From Nitrospirillum sp034653355 (lineage in GTDB: Bacteria; Pseudomonadota; Alphaproteobacteria; Azospirillales; Azospirillaceae): 64,000 nt of DNA. Location of the stretch: assembly GCF_034653355.1 (NCBI RefSeq), contig NZ_JAYEER010000004.1:930001-994000 (forward strand), in the 5' to 3' direction. Both the position numbers and the translations under genes were made by a program. This document shows positions 26,745-36,241 of the stretch, piece by piece (the first letter of the stretch is position 1; each line of letters opens with the position of its first letter). Below the pieces are notes generated by a model that was not told the DNA's origin, searched no databases, and saw only the letters and a program-made list of their open reading frames with translations.

Positions 26745-27437
26745 TCAGTCGCCGCGCACTTCCTCCACCATCTCCTCCAATCGGGCGAAGTCGCGGACCA
26801 GAAGGGAGTTGTCCTGGCGGATGACCAGCCTGTCGCGCGACAGGTCGCCCAGCACGCGGGCGACCGTTTCGCGGGTGGTGCTGACCCGGGCGGCGATGTC
26901 GCTGTGAATCGGGATGGGGGAGATGGCGGCGGTGTTGTCGCCCTTCAGATTGGGCTTGGCCAGGCGCAGCAGCTCGGCGTGCACGCGGTTGTTGGCGCCC
27001 AGCGTCGACAAATCCATGATCCGTCCGGTAGCGGAACGAACGATGCTGGCCAGGCGGGTCATGACGCCCCAGGCGATGGTGGGGTTCTGCGTCACCACCT
27101 GCTGGAACAGGCGCGGCGACATGAAGGCGACCATGACCTCGCTCAGCGCCACGATGCTGGCGGATCGCGCCTCGCCATCGATGGCGGACAGTTCGCCCAG
27201 GTAGCCGCCGGCCTCCACATCGTCGAAGGTGACCTCGCGGCCGGAGAGGGAGTAGTTCACCACCCGCACCCGGCCCTCGACGATGAAGCAGACGTCACGG
27301 CTGTCCGACGCGCGGTCGATCACCTGTTCCTGCGGGTGGAAATGGCGCCAGCTGCACTGCTTGGCCAAGCTGGCGCGCTGGTCCGCCGTCAGGGGGGCCA
27401 GCAGCTCGATGCTGTCGAGGGACGCGGCTTCGATCAC
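26745..27437 (-). CDS. Crp/Fnr-family transcriptional regulator
   Basis: The N-terminal cyclic-nucleotide-binding beta-roll (e.g. VCFIVEGRVRVVNYSLSGREVTFDDVEAGGYLGELSAIDGEARSASIVAL, with the phosphate-binding-cassette-like GELSAIDGEARSA) leads to a dimer helix and a C-terminal winged HTH with recognition helix STTRETVARVLGDLSRDRLV. The GE-x(6)-R-S-A cassette suggests cAMP or a related nucleotide as ligand. The cysteine cluster of FNR is absent. A GTG start behind GGAG (230 residues) fits the family better than the longer in-frame ATG version. The recognition helix differs from FNR's, so it is not necessarily the regulator of the TTGA-N4-TCAA boxes near cco genes. Confidence 0.9.
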   Translation of the reverse strand: MIEAASLDSIELLAPLTADQRASLAKQCSWRHFHPQEQVIDRASDSRDVCFIVEGRVRVVNYSLSGREVTFDDVEAGGYLGELSAIDGEARSASIVALSEVMVAFMSPRLFQQVVTQNPTIAWGVMTRLASIVRSATGRIMDLSTLGANNRVHAELLRLAKPNLKGDNTAAISPIPIHSDIAARVSTTRETVARVLGDLSRDRLVIRQDNSLLVRDFARLEEMVEEVRGD

Positions 27438-27523
27438 GGGAATAGGCTCCGGATAGGGTCGGTCGCGGTACGGATGCCATCCCCGGCATCCGTACCGGCC
27501 CCTAACATTGTGTGTGGGGGCTG

Positions 27524-27548
27524 ATTTAACAGGGCCCATTTAACAGGG
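27524..27548. repeat. 11-bp direct repeat upstream of the Crp/Fnr gene
   Basis: ATTTAACAGGG occurs twice, at 27524-27534 and 27538-27548, a 14-bp step. It lies about 90-110 bp before the chosen GTG start of the regulator gene, where an operator could sit. Nothing else supports a function. Confidence 0.35.
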
Positions 27549-27656
27549 ACTGGAGCCGGACAATAACGGCCCGCAAGCCCGCCGTAAACGGCTCCACGCC
27601 TTTTGGTGGAGACCCGCTATCCAAAGAGCCGTTCGTCCCCCTGCGGCGCCCCCGCT

Positions 27657-28184
27657 TTATCCCTGCGGCGCCATTGACCGGCGCGGCCTCAGCGCCGTTT
27701 CCTCCACTCGGATGCGGTGGGTCAGCAGCAGGACGTTGGCGAGGGAGAAGACCAGGGCCAGTTGCCAGGCGCCGAAGGCCAGGGGCACCGCCGCGATCTC
27801 CGCCACCACGACGCAGTAGTTGGGATGGCGGACCCAGCGGAAGGGCCCGCCCCGGACCAGCGGGGCTTGGGGCAGGGTGATGACGCGGGTGGTCCAATAA
27901 GGGCCCAGGGTACGGATGACCCAGTACCGGGCCAACTGCAACAGGACCAGCAGGCCCACCACGGGCCAGACCACGGGCGCGTCGGCCGGAACCAGGAAGA
28001 ACAGCGCCGCCAGCCAGGCGCTGTGCAGCAGGATGAACAGGGGGTAATGCGCCCGCCCGACCTCGCGCCCGCCCTGGTCCAGCAGGCGGCGGGTGTTGCG
28101 GTTGGCCAACCGCAATTCCGCCAGGCGCTGGACGGCCAGCAGCAGGACGACGATTTGCGGGGGGCCGAAAGCGAGTCCGTCCAT
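27657..28184 (-). CDS. Isoprenylcysteine carboxyl methyltransferase-family protein
   Basis: A 175-residue membrane methyltransferase with about four hydrophobic spans and the ICMT/PEMT signature VRHPNY (GPFRWVRHPNYCVVVAEIA) followed by a late RIRVEE-type segment. It starts 3 bp downstream of the type III polyketide synthase stop, so the pair is co-transcribed. In Bacillus the analogous pair BpsA-BpsB makes alkylpyrones and methylates them; the same role, O-methylation of an alkylpyrone or alkylresorcinol, is inferred here. Confidence 0.88.
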   Translation of the reverse strand: MDGLAFGPPQIVVLLLAVQRLAELRLANRNTRRLLDQGGREVGRAHYPLFILLHSAWLAALFFLVPADAPVVWPVVGLLVLLQLARYWVIRTLGPYWTTRVITLPQAPLVRGGPFRWVRHPNYCVVVAEIAAVPLAFGAWQLALVFSLANVLLLTHRIRVEETALRPRRSMAPQG

Positions 28185-28187
28185 GGC

Positions 28188-29270
28188 TTAGAACCGCATC
28201 AAGCCCAGGGCCGCGACGAAGCCGGGCCCCAGGGCGGACAACAGCTGCAGGCCTCGCGCCCCCTGGCGCAGGCGACGTTCCAGGACGAACAGCACGGTGA
28301 CGGCGGACATGTTGCCATGCTGGCGCAGGATTTCGCGGGCGTCATTCAGGCCCTCGGTGGCGGGTGCGAAAATCTCTTCCAGCGCGTCCAGCACCTTGGT
28401 GCCGCCGGGGTGGCAGATCACGCCGGCCAGGTCCGACAGCGTCATGCGCTGGCGATCCAGGAAGCCGGCCACCACGGCCGGCAGTTTCTCCCGCACCAGG
28501 GTGGGGATGCTCTGCGCGAAAATGACGCCCATGCCGTCGTCCTCCACCTGCCAGCCCATGATGCCCAGGCTGTCCGGCCAGCGATGCTCGGCCGACGTCA
28601 GAAAGGCGGGACCGGAGTCATGTCCCTCATGGCGGCCTTTGGGGGCCGCGCGCAGTATGGCCGCCGCCCCGCCGTCGCCGAACAGGGCGGTCGCGATGAC
28701 GTTGGCCTTGGACAGGTCGCCCCGGCGGAAGCTGAGGGCGCACAGCTCCACCACCAGCAGCAGGACGTTGGCCCCGGGCCGGGCGGTGGCCCAGGTGGCC
28801 GCCCGCGCCAGGCCCAGCACGCCGCCGGCGCAGCCCAGGCCGAACAGGGGCATGCGCTCCACATCCGGCCTCATGCCCAGACGCTGCATGATCAGCGCGT
28901 CCAGGCTGGGCGTGGCGATGCCGGTGGAGGAGACGGCGACGATGGCGTCCACGTCGGTGGGCTTGAGGCCGGCCTGATCCAGCGCCTGGGTGGCGGCGCG
29001 GGCCAGCACGTCAACCGCGTGCTCCAGGTACAGGGCATTGCGCTCCGCCCAGCCGTGCGGCTCCAGATACCAGTCCAGCGGCACGCAGGAGGCGCGGCCC
29101 TCGATGCCGGCATGGGTGAAGACGGGCGCCAGCCGGTCGAAATCGCGCAGCCGGTGGGCGAAGACCTGGCGGGCGCCGGCCAACGCCTGCTCCTGCGTCA
29201 GGCGGTAGGGCGGCAGCGCCGTGGCGATGGACAGCAGCCGGGCGGTGGTATGGTCTGTCGCGTGGGCCAT
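28188..29270 (-). CDS. Type III polyketide synthase (alkylpyrone/alkylresorcinol type)
   Basis: A chalcone synthase-like homodimeric enzyme that extends an acyl-CoA with malonyl-CoA units and cyclises the product. The catalytic triad is complete: Cys147 in LFGLGCAGG, His287 in ICHPGGTKVLDALE and Asn320 in HGNMSAVTVLF. Length is 360 residues, normal for bacterial members. The gatekeeper region is ALFGDGGAAAIL. With the adjacent methyltransferase gene it forms a two-gene operon. Products are probably long-chain alkylpyrones or resorcinolic lipids for the membrane; the exact product cannot be read from the sequence. Confidence 0.95.
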   Translation of the reverse strand: MAHATDHTTARLLSIATALPPYRLTQEQALAGARQVFAHRLRDFDRLAPVFTHAGIEGRASCVPLDWYLEPHGWAERNALYLEHAVDVLARAATQALDQAGLKPTDVDAIVAVSSTGIATPSLDALIMQRLGMRPDVERMPLFGLGCAGGVLGLARAATWATARPGANVLLLVVELCALSFRRGDLSKANVIATALFGDGGAAAILRAAPKGRHEGHDSGPAFLTSAEHRWPDSLGIMGWQVEDDGMGVIFAQSIPTLVREKLPAVVAGFLDRQRMTLSDLAGVICHPGGTKVLDALEEIFAPATEGLNDAREILRQHGNMSAVTVLFVLERRLRQGARGLQLLSALGPGFVAALGLMRF

Positions 29271-29439
29271 GATCGATGCGTGTCCCCCCTTTTGTTCGCC
29301 CGCCGGCAGGCGGAAACGAAATCATCTTAAGGCCGGGGGGTTCCGGGAACATCCGCCACTTTGGCGGGGTGGCCCGACCGGCGGCGGTTGGAATAAACCC
29401 CGCCGCCGTTTCGTCAGACGCCCGTCATGCCCGCACTGA

Positions 29440-29805
29440 TCACAGCAGCGACAAAACGCCCAGGCCCAGGATGATCAGGGCCAGCGGCGCCAGGCCCAGG
29501 GCCAAGCGCACGCGGCCGATGGGGCTGGGCTGTTCGGGCGGAATGGAACGGGCGCGATAGGCGCCGACCAGGGTCAGGAGGGTCATGCCGCCCAAAGCCC
29601 CGCCGATGATGGAGCCGACCAGGGCGCCGCGGCTGCCCACCGGCTGGTGCGGATGCGCCATGACGGTGAAGACCACCGGCACCAGGCCCAGCCCCAGGCC
29701 GATCAGGGCATGCTTGATGATCGTCAGGGTGCGCAGGCTGACCTTGCCAGAAGGGGCGGGGCCAGAGGGGGGGCCAGAAGGGGCGGCGGTGGAAATGTCG
29801 GACAT
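29440..29805 (-). CDS. Hypothetical three-span membrane protein
   Basis: A 121-residue protein with a Pro/Ser/Gly-rich cytosolic N-terminus (~20 residues) and three hydrophobic helices (ALIGLGLGLVPVVFTVMA, GALVGSIIGGALGGMTLLTLVGAY and LALGLAPLALIILGLGVLSLL). No family is recognised. It is upstream of the polyketide synthase on the same strand, with a 169-bp gap containing several GC-rich hairpins (29350-29420) without T-runs. Confidence 0.65.
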   Translation of the reverse strand: MSDISTAAPSGPPSGPAPSGKVSLRTLTIIKHALIGLGLGLVPVVFTVMAHPHQPVGSRGALVGSIIGGALGGMTLLTLVGAYRARSIPPEQPSPIGRVRLALGLAPLALIILGLGVLSLL

Positions 29806-29901
29806 GCGGGCGGCCTTTCACGGCTGAGGTGACGTGACGCGAGATATGTCCCACCCTTTCTCCCGCAACTGGCCGGAGGATGTAGCCCTGCGGGGCGGTG
29901 T

Positions 29902-31983
29902 TCAGCCTGACCGCAGCGTCTTGACGGCCTCGTCGCGCTGGAACAGGTACAGCAGCACGCGCAGGGCCTGGCCGCGCGGGGTTTCCAGGTCGGGGTCGCG
30001 CGCCACCATCAGGCTGGCGTCGTCGCGGGCGGTGGCCAGCAGATCGGCGTGCACCGTGATGTCGGCCATGCGGAACTCCGGCAGGCCTGACTGGCGGGTG
30101 CCCAGCACCTCGCCGGCGCCGCGCAGCTCCAGGTCCTTCTCGGCGATGATGAAGCCGTCCTCCGTTGACGTCATGACATCCAGGCGGGCGCGGGCGGTCT
30201 CGCCCAGCGGGGCGGTGTACAGCAGCAGGCAGGCGGAAGGGCGGTCGCCGCGCCCCACGCGGCCGCGCAGCTGGTGCAACTGGGCCAGGCCGAAGCGCTC
30301 GGCATGCTCCACCACCATGATGGTGGCCTCCGGCACGTTCACCCCCACCTCGATGACGGTGGTGGCCACCAGCACCGACAACTCGCCGGCGGCGAAGCGG
30401 GCCATGACGGCGTCCTTCTCCGCCCCCTTCATCTTGCCGTGCACCAGGCCGACGCCATCGCCCAGCCGTTCCATCAGGGTGGCGTGGCGCAGGGTGGCGT
30501 TGGCGAGGTCCACCGTTTCCGACTCGTCCACCAGGGGGCAGACCCAATAGACCCGCTGGCCGGTCTTGATGGCGGCGGCCACGCGCTCCACCACCTCTTC
30601 GATGCGGTCGGCCGCGGCGGCGCGGGTCACCACCGGCTTGCGCCCCGGCGGCTTTTCCGTCAGGCGGCTGACGTCCATGTCGCCATAGGCGGTCAGGGTC
30701 AGGGTGCGGGGGATGGGCGTGGCGGTCATGACCAGGGTGTCGACGCCGCGCCCCTTGGCCGCCAGGGCCAGGCGCTGGTGCACCCCGAACTTGTGCTGCT
30801 CGTCGATGATGGCCAGCGCCAGGTCGCGGAAGGCCACGTCCTCCTGGAACAGGGCGTGGGTGCCGATCAGGATGTCGATCTCCCCCGACGCCAGGCGATC
30901 CAGCACCTGCTGGCGCGCCTTGCCCTTGTCGCGGCCGGTCAGCAGGGCTAGGCGGATGCCGGCGGCGTCGGCCAGGTCGGCCAAGCTTTCGGCGTGCTGG
31001 CGCGCCAGGATTTCCGTGGGCGCCATCAGGGTCGCCTGGGCCCCGGCCTCCACCGCTGTCGCCATGGCCATCAGCGCCACGATGGTCTTGCCGCTGCCCA
31101 CATCGCCTTGCAGCAGGCGCAGCATGCGCTCCGGCCGCGCCATGTCGGCGTCGATCTCCACCAGCGCCTGGGCCTGCGCCCCCGTTAGCCGGTAGGGCAA
31201 GGCCGCCTGGATGCGGGCGCGCAAGGTGCCGTTGCCCACCGTGGCGCGGCCGGCCAGCCGCCGCTGGTGCCAACGCACCAGGGCCAGGGCCAGTTGGTTG
31301 GCCAGCAGCTCGTCATAGGCCAGACGCTGCCGCAGGGGGCTCAGCGGGTTGACGTCCGCCTCTCCCTTGGGGTCGTGCGCGCCGGTCAGCGCCGCCTTCC
31401 AGGCGGGCCAGCCCTGGCGCTCCAGCCACGCCGGGTCCTGCCACTCCTCCAATTCCGGCGTGCGGGCCAGGGCGGCCTGGATGGCGGTGCGCAGCGGCTT
31501 GGGGTTCAGGCCGCCGGTCAGGGGATAGACCGCCTCCACCTCTTGCGGCGGAGCGCCTTCCTCCACGGGGGCGAAATGGTCGGGGTGGGGCATCTGCAGC
31601 AGGCCGTTGTAGCGTTCCACCTTGCCGCTCACGACCACCATCTTGCCCTGGGGCAGCTTCTTCTCCAGCCAGTCGCCCTTCACGTGGAAGAACACCAGCT
31701 CCATCTCCCCGGTATGGTCGGTGCAGCGCACGCGGTAGGGACGGTGGCGTTGCACCGGCGGCATGTGGCCGTCCACCCGCACCGTCAGGGTGACGATGCG
31801 GCCCTCTGGCGCCTCATTGATGCTGGGGGCGTTGGCGCGGTCCAGGATGCCGGTGGGCAGGTGCCACAGGATGTCCGCCACATGCGGGCCGGTCAGCCGC
31901 TCCGCCAGCTTGCCCAGGCGGGGGCCCAGGCCCGGCAGGCTGGTGATGGGCGCGAACAAGGGATAGAGGACGGGCGGGCGCAC
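29902..31983 (-). CDS. recG: ATP-dependent DNA helicase RecG
   Basis: Remodels stalled replication forks and Holliday junctions. The 693-residue chain has the N-terminal wedge/OB domain (residues ~1-230; LPGLGPRLGKLAERL, GRIVTLTVRVDGHMPP), Walker A GDVGSGKTIVAL, helicase motif II IDEQHKFGVHQR (the RecG form of DExH), motif III MTATPIPRTL and motif VI QLRGRVGRGDRPS. The C-terminal TRG-like segment is AGEVLGTRQSGLPEFRMAD. It is divergent from sdhE, and mfd, another RecG-like helicase, follows sdhE. Confidence 0.98.
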   Translation of the reverse strand: MRPPVLYPLFAPITSLPGLGPRLGKLAERLTGPHVADILWHLPTGILDRANAPSINEAPEGRIVTLTVRVDGHMPPVQRHRPYRVRCTDHTGEMELVFFHVKGDWLEKKLPQGKMVVVSGKVERYNGLLQMPHPDHFAPVEEGAPPQEVEAVYPLTGGLNPKPLRTAIQAALARTPELEEWQDPAWLERQGWPAWKAALTGAHDPKGEADVNPLSPLRQRLAYDELLANQLALALVRWHQRRLAGRATVGNGTLRARIQAALPYRLTGAQAQALVEIDADMARPERMLRLLQGDVGSGKTIVALMAMATAVEAGAQATLMAPTEILARQHAESLADLADAAGIRLALLTGRDKGKARQQVLDRLASGEIDILIGTHALFQEDVAFRDLALAIIDEQHKFGVHQRLALAAKGRGVDTLVMTATPIPRTLTLTAYGDMDVSRLTEKPPGRKPVVTRAAAADRIEEVVERVAAAIKTGQRVYWVCPLVDESETVDLANATLRHATLMERLGDGVGLVHGKMKGAEKDAVMARFAAGELSVLVATTVIEVGVNVPEATIMVVEHAERFGLAQLHQLRGRVGRGDRPSACLLLYTAPLGETARARLDVMTSTEDGFIIAEKDLELRGAGEVLGTRQSGLPEFRMADITVHADLLATARDDASLMVARDPDLETPRGQALRVLLYLFQRDEAVKTLRSG

Positions 31984-32175
31984 GCGAAGGCTCCAGGACG
32001 CAAAACCGTAGGCATATGCCTATATCCTAGCGGCCCGCGCTGTCGACCGCCTAGCGCGCGGCAAGGTGCGTTTACGATATGTTCCGCCGCGTGTATGGTG
32101 CGGCCATGCCGGGCGCGCGGCCATTGAGGACGTGACAGCGCCCGGGTCTGCCGTTACTCCAGGGACGGATGCGGC

Positions 32176-32523
32176 GTGGCCGGTGCGGCCGCCAAGCATC
32201 CCTATCAGATTTCCGTTTCCATAAGGCCGTGCCATGCCCCCCGCCCCCCGTCCGATGCCGCCCCCGAAGACGCCCTGGCCGTGCGGCGCAAGCGCCTGAT
32301 CTTCCGCAGCTGGCATCGCGGGATGAAGGAGATGGACCTGCTCATGGGCACCTTCGCCGAAAAGCATGTGCCGGCCTTCACGGTGGAACAGCTGGACCGG
32401 TATGAACATTTGCTGGATCTGAACGATCCGGACGTCTTCGACTGGCTGCTGGGGCGCGCGCCCTTCCCGGATGACCTGGATGCGGACCTGATGGCCCTGC
32501 TGCAGGCCCACCGCGTCGCCTGA
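32176..32523 (+). CDS. sdhE: FAD assembly factor SdhE (DUF339)
   Basis: Promotes covalent flavinylation of succinate dehydrogenase SdhA. The conserved core is RRKRLIFRSWHRGMKEMDLLMGTFAE, containing the RGxxE motif (RGMKE), followed by the acidic helical C-terminus ending in DLMALLQAHRVA. The start is unclear. In this frame the only upstream start is GTG at 32176, giving an odd 35-residue extension, or GTG at 32281, giving 80 residues. A well-spaced AAGG-ATG occurs at 32234 but in another frame; one base gained or lost in the C-runs at 32236-32247 would join it to the core. Confidence 0.88.
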   Translation: MAGAAAKHPYQISVSIRPCHAPRPPSDAAPEDALAVRRKRLIFRSWHRGMKEMDLLMGTFAEKHVPAFTVEQLDRYEHLLDLNDPDVFDWLLGRAPFPDDLDADLMALLQAHRVA

Positions 32524-32557
32524 CCTTCCTTCTTCGCCTAACGCTTGGCTGTTTCCC

Positions 32558-35500
32558 ATGCCCGACACCGTGCTGCCGTCCGCCGTCCTTTCCAGCCTGA
32601 ACCCCGATACGCCGCGCCGCCTGCTGGTGGCCGGCGCGCCGGAGGGGCATGACGCCCGCGTGCTGGCCGACCTGGCGCGGCGGGCCGGGGCCTCGGGCCT
32701 GATGCATGTGGCGCTGGACGACACGCGCATGGCCCGGGTGCGGGAGGCCCTGGCCTTCTTCGCGCCCGACGTGGCGGTGCTGCCCTTTCCGGCGTGGGAC
32801 TGTCTACCCTATGACCGCGTCTCGCCCAACGGCGACATCGTCGCCCGGCGTATCGAGACCCTGACCACGCTGCTGGGCGCCCGGCCGAAAGGCCCCTTCG
32901 TCGTCCTGACCACCCTGAACGCCGCCCTGCAGAAGGTGCCGCCGCGCCTGGCCTTCCGCAACGCCACCTTCAGCGCCAAGGTGGGCGGTCGCCTCAACGT
33001 CGATGAACTGCAGCGCTTCCTGGCCAACAACGGCTACACCCGCGCCCAGACGGTGCGTGAGCCGGGCGAGTACGCCGTGCGCGGCGGCATCATCGACCTG
33101 TTCCCCCCGGCGACGCCGGAACCCTTGCGCCTGGACCTGTTCGGGGATGAGCTGGAAGGCGTGCGCGCCTTCGACCCCATGACCCAGATGACCACGGAGA
33201 AGCGGGCGGGCGTGGACCTGAAGCCCATGTCGGAGGTGTTCCTGGACGACCCCTCCGTCCAGCGCTTCCGCACCGGGTATCGCGAGCTGTTCGGCGCCGT
33301 CACCGACAGCGACCCGCTGTATGAGGGCGTCAGCGCCGGGCGTAAGATGCCGGGCATGGAGCACTGGCTGCCCCTGTTCCACGCCGGCCTGGACACGCTG
33401 TTCGACTACGTCCCCGCCGCCATGGTCAGCCTGGACGCGCAGGCGGAAGAGGCGCGCGACGCCCGCCTGTCCCAGGTGGCGGATTTCTACGAGGCCCGCC
33501 GCACCTTCCAGGAGGTGGAGAAGAAGTCCGGCACACCGGTGTACAAGCCGGTGCCGACTGGCGCCATGTTCCTGGACGGCGACGCCTGGGACCGGCACCT
33601 GGCCCTGCGCTGTGTCGCCCAGCTGTCGACCTTCGCCGCTGTCGCCCGTGAAGACGAAAAGGGCGGGTCCAACCCCAACCTGGCCGATGCCGGCGGCCGC
33701 CGGGGGCGGGACTTCGCCGACGCCCGCGCCAACCCGGACGTGAACGTCTTCCGCGCGCTGGGCCAGCACATCGACCAGATGCACGCCGACGGCCGCCGCG
33801 TGGTGGTGGCGGGCTACAGCCAGGGTGCCCGCGACCGCCTGGCCAAGATGCTGAAGGAACACGGCATCGACCCGGCCCTGACCGCCGACACCTGGGCGGA
33901 GGTGGGGGCGCAGGAATCGCGGGCCACCGCCGTCATCGTGCTGGGCATCGACACCGGCTTCACCACCGGCGACCTGGCGGTCATCACCGAACAGGACATC
34001 CTGGGCGACCGCTTGGCCCGCCCGTCGCAGAAGAAGCGCCGCGCCGCCAACTTCATCGCGGAGGCCGCCAGCCTGTCGCCCGGCGACCTGGTGGTGCACG
34101 TCGATCACGGCATCGGCCGCTACGATGGGCTGGAGACGCTGACCGTCACCGGCGCCCCGCATGACTGCCTGCGCATCCTCTACGACGGCGGCGACAAGCT
34201 GTACGTGCCGGTCGAGAACATCGAAGTGCTGTCCCGCTTCGGCTCCGAGGAATCGGGCGCGCAGCTGGACAAGCTGGGCGGCGTGGGCTGGCAGTCGCGC
34301 AAGGCCCGGGTCAAGAAGCGGCTGAAGGACATGGCCGATGCGCTGCTGCGCATCGCCGCCGAACGCGCCCTGCGCAAGGCCCCGCCCATTGAGGTGCCGG
34401 ACGGCGTCTATGACGAGTTCGCCGCCCGCTTTCCCTATGCCGAGACGGACGACCAGCTGAAGGCCATCGAGGACGTGCTGGAGGATTTGAATTCCGGCCA
34501 GCCCATGGACCGCCTGGTGTGCGGCGACGTCGGCTTCGGCAAGACCGAGGTGGCCTTGCGCGCCGCCTTCGTCGCGGCCATGAGCGGGTTGCAAGTGGCG
34601 GTGGTGGTGCCCACCACCCTGCTGGCCCGCCAGCACACCCGCACCTTCGAGAAGCGCTTCGCCGGCCTGCCCGTGCGCCTGGGGCACCTGTCCCGCCTGG
34701 TGACGGCGAAAGAGGCCAACCAGACCAAGGCGGGCCTGGCCGACGGCACCGTCGACATCGTGGTCGGCACCCACGCCCTGCTGGCCAAGAGCATCCAATT
34801 CAAAAGCCTGGGCCTGGTCATCGTGGACGAGGAACAGCATTTCGGCGTGAAGCAGAAGGAACGGCTGAAGGAACTGCGCACCGACGTGCACGTCCTGACC
34901 CTGACCGCCACGCCCATTCCCCGCACCCTGCAACTGGCGCTGAGCGGCGTGCGTGAGCTGTCGCTGATCGCCACCCCGCCGGTAGACCGCCTGGCCGTGC
35001 GCACCTTCGTGCTGCCCTATGACCCGGTGGTGATCCGCGAGGCCATCCTGCGCGAGCATTACCGCGGCGGGCAGAGCTTCTACGTCTGCCCGCGCATCGA
35101 GGATCTGCCCAAGCTGCAGGAACGGCTGGCCGAGCTGGTGCCGGAGGTGAAGATGATCACCGCCCACGGCCAGATGCCGGCGGCGCAGTTGGAGGAGGTG
35201 ATGACCGCCTTCGATGAGGGCAAGTACGACCTGCTGCTGGCCACCAACATCATCGAAAGCGGTCTGGACATCCCCAGCGCCAACACCCTGATCGTCCACC
35301 GCGCCGATATGTTCGGCTTGGCGCAGCTGTACCAGGTGCGCGGCCGCGTGGGCCGGTCCAAGGTGCGGGGCTACGCCTACCTGACCTATCAGCCCAAGAC
35401 GGTGCTGTCGCAGACGGCGCAGCAGCGCCTGCACGTCATCGAGACGCTGGACAGCCTGGGGGCGGGCTTCCAGCTGGCCAGCCATGACATGGACATCCGT

Positions 35501-36241
35501 GGTGCCGGCAACTTGCTGGGTGAGGAGCAGTCCGGCCAGATCCGCGAGGTGGGCGTGGAACTCTACCAGCAGATGCTGGAGGAGGCGGTGGCCGCCGCGC
35601 GCGGCGGCCTGACGGAGGCGCAGGCGGCGGAGGAGCAGTGGACGCCGCAGATCCAGCTGGGCATGCCGGTGCTGATCCCGGAAGACTATGTCGCCGACCT
35701 CGGCATCCGCCTGTCGCTCTACCGCCGCGTGGCCGACCTGGTGGACCGGGCGGAGATCGACGCCTTCGCCGCGGAGATGGTGGACCGCTTTGGCACCCTG
35801 CCGGGGGAGGTGGAGAACCTGCTGCGCCTGGTGGAGATCAAGCGCCTGTGCCGCGACGCCGGGGTGCAGACCCTGGACGCGGGCCCCAAGGGTGCCGTCA
35901 TCGGCTTCCGCAACAACGAGTTCAAGAACCCGGCCGCCCTGGTGGGCTTCATCCAGAGCCAGGCGGGTACCGCCAAGATCCGGCCGGACCACAAGCTGGT
36001 GCTGCTGCGCCCCTGGGACAGCGCCGAGACCCGCATGGACGGCGTGCGCAAGCTGATGAGCGATCTGGCCAAGATGGCGGCCGGTGAGACGGTGAAGGCC
36101 GACCCGCCCCCGCCACCGCCGCCCCCTCCGCCGCCCAAGCCCCAGGGCAAGCCCGTCTCCGCCTGGGGGCACAAGCCGCCGCTGCCGGCCGGCAAGCTGA
36201 ACCGCCCGGGCTTCTCGACACCGCCGCGCGGCCGGCGGTAA
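32558..36241 (+). CDS. mfd: Transcription-repair coupling factor Mfd
   Basis: Displaces RNA polymerase stalled at lesions and recruits UvrA. The order is: UvrB-like N-terminal modules (~1-400, including PAWDCLPYDRVSPNGD), the RNA polymerase-interacting CarD-like domain (GDLVVHVDHGIGRYDGLETL), RecG-like helicase domains with Walker A GDVGFGKTEVALRAAF, DEEQHFGVKQKERLK and QVRGRVGRSKVRGYAYL, then the TRCF C-terminal domain. At 1227 residues it is slightly long because of an added tail: 11 consecutive prolines and then a basic, Pro-rich 35-residue end that is repeated downstream (see repeats at 36134 and 36980). The start ATG is 34 bp after sdhE. Confidence 0.98.
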   Translation: MPDTVLPSAVLSSLNPDTPRRLLVAGAPEGHDARVLADLARRAGASGLMHVALDDTRMARVREALAFFAPDVAVLPFPAWDCLPYDRVSPNGDIVARRIETLTTLLGARPKGPFVVLTTLNAALQKVPPRLAFRNATFSAKVGGRLNVDELQRFLANNGYTRAQTVREPGEYAVRGGIIDLFPPATPEPLRLDLFGDELEGVRAFDPMTQMTTEKRAGVDLKPMSEVFLDDPSVQRFRTGYRELFGAVTDSDPLYEGVSAGRKMPGMEHWLPLFHAGLDTLFDYVPAAMVSLDAQAEEARDARLSQVADFYEARRTFQEVEKKSGTPVYKPVPTGAMFLDGDAWDRHLALRCVAQLSTFAAVAREDEKGGSNPNLADAGGRRGRDFADARANPDVNVFRALGQHIDQMHADGRRVVVAGYSQGARDRLAKMLKEHGIDPALTADTWAEVGAQESRATAVIVLGIDTGFTTGDLAVITEQDILGDRLARPSQKKRRAANFIAEAASLSPGDLVVHVDHGIGRYDGLETLTVTGAPHDCLRILYDGGDKLYVPVENIEVLSRFGSEESGAQLDKLGGVGWQSRKARVKKRLKDMADALLRIAAERALRKAPPIEVPDGVYDEFAARFPYAETDDQLKAIEDVLEDLNSGQPMDRLVCGDVGFGKTEVALRAAFVAAMSGLQVAVVVPTTLLARQHTRTFEKRFAGLPVRLGHLSRLVTAKEANQTKAGLADGTVDIVVGTHALLAKSIQFKSLGLVIVDEEQHFGVKQKERLKELRTDVHVLTLTATPIPRTLQLALSGVRELSLIATPPVDRLAVRTFVLPYDPVVIREAILREHYRGGQSFYVCPRIEDLPKLQERLAELVPEVKMITAHGQMPAAQLEEVMTAFDEGKYDLLLATNIIESGLDIPSANTLIVHRADMFGLAQLYQVRGRVGRSKVRGYAYLTYQPKTVLSQTAQQRLHVIETLDSLGAGFQLASHDMDIRGAGNLLGEEQSGQIREVGVELYQQMLEEAVAAARGGLTEAQAAEEQWTPQIQLGMPVLIPEDYVADLGIRLSLYRRVADLVDRAEIDAFAAEMVDRFGTLPGEVENLLRLVEIKRLCRDAGVQTLDAGPKGAVIGFRNNEFKNPAALVGFIQSQAGTAKIRPDHKLVLLRPWDSAETRMDGVRKLMSDLAKMAAGETVKADPPPPPPPPPPPKPQGKPVSAWGHKPPLPAGKLNRPGFSTPPRGRR
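36134..36241 (+). repeat. mfd tail repeat, copy 1
   Basis: The last 35 codons plus stop of mfd, starting PKPQGKPVSAWGHKPPLP and ending TPPRGRR. It is matched by a 108-bp copy at 36980-37087: 94 of 108 bases and 30 of 35 residues agree, with no gaps and the same stop codon. Confidence 0.9.

Noticed and set aside
26745..27437. Calling the Crp/Fnr-family gene fnr or fixK
   Set aside because: It has no N-terminal cysteine cluster, and its recognition helix R-E-T-V-A-R does not match FNR/FixK.
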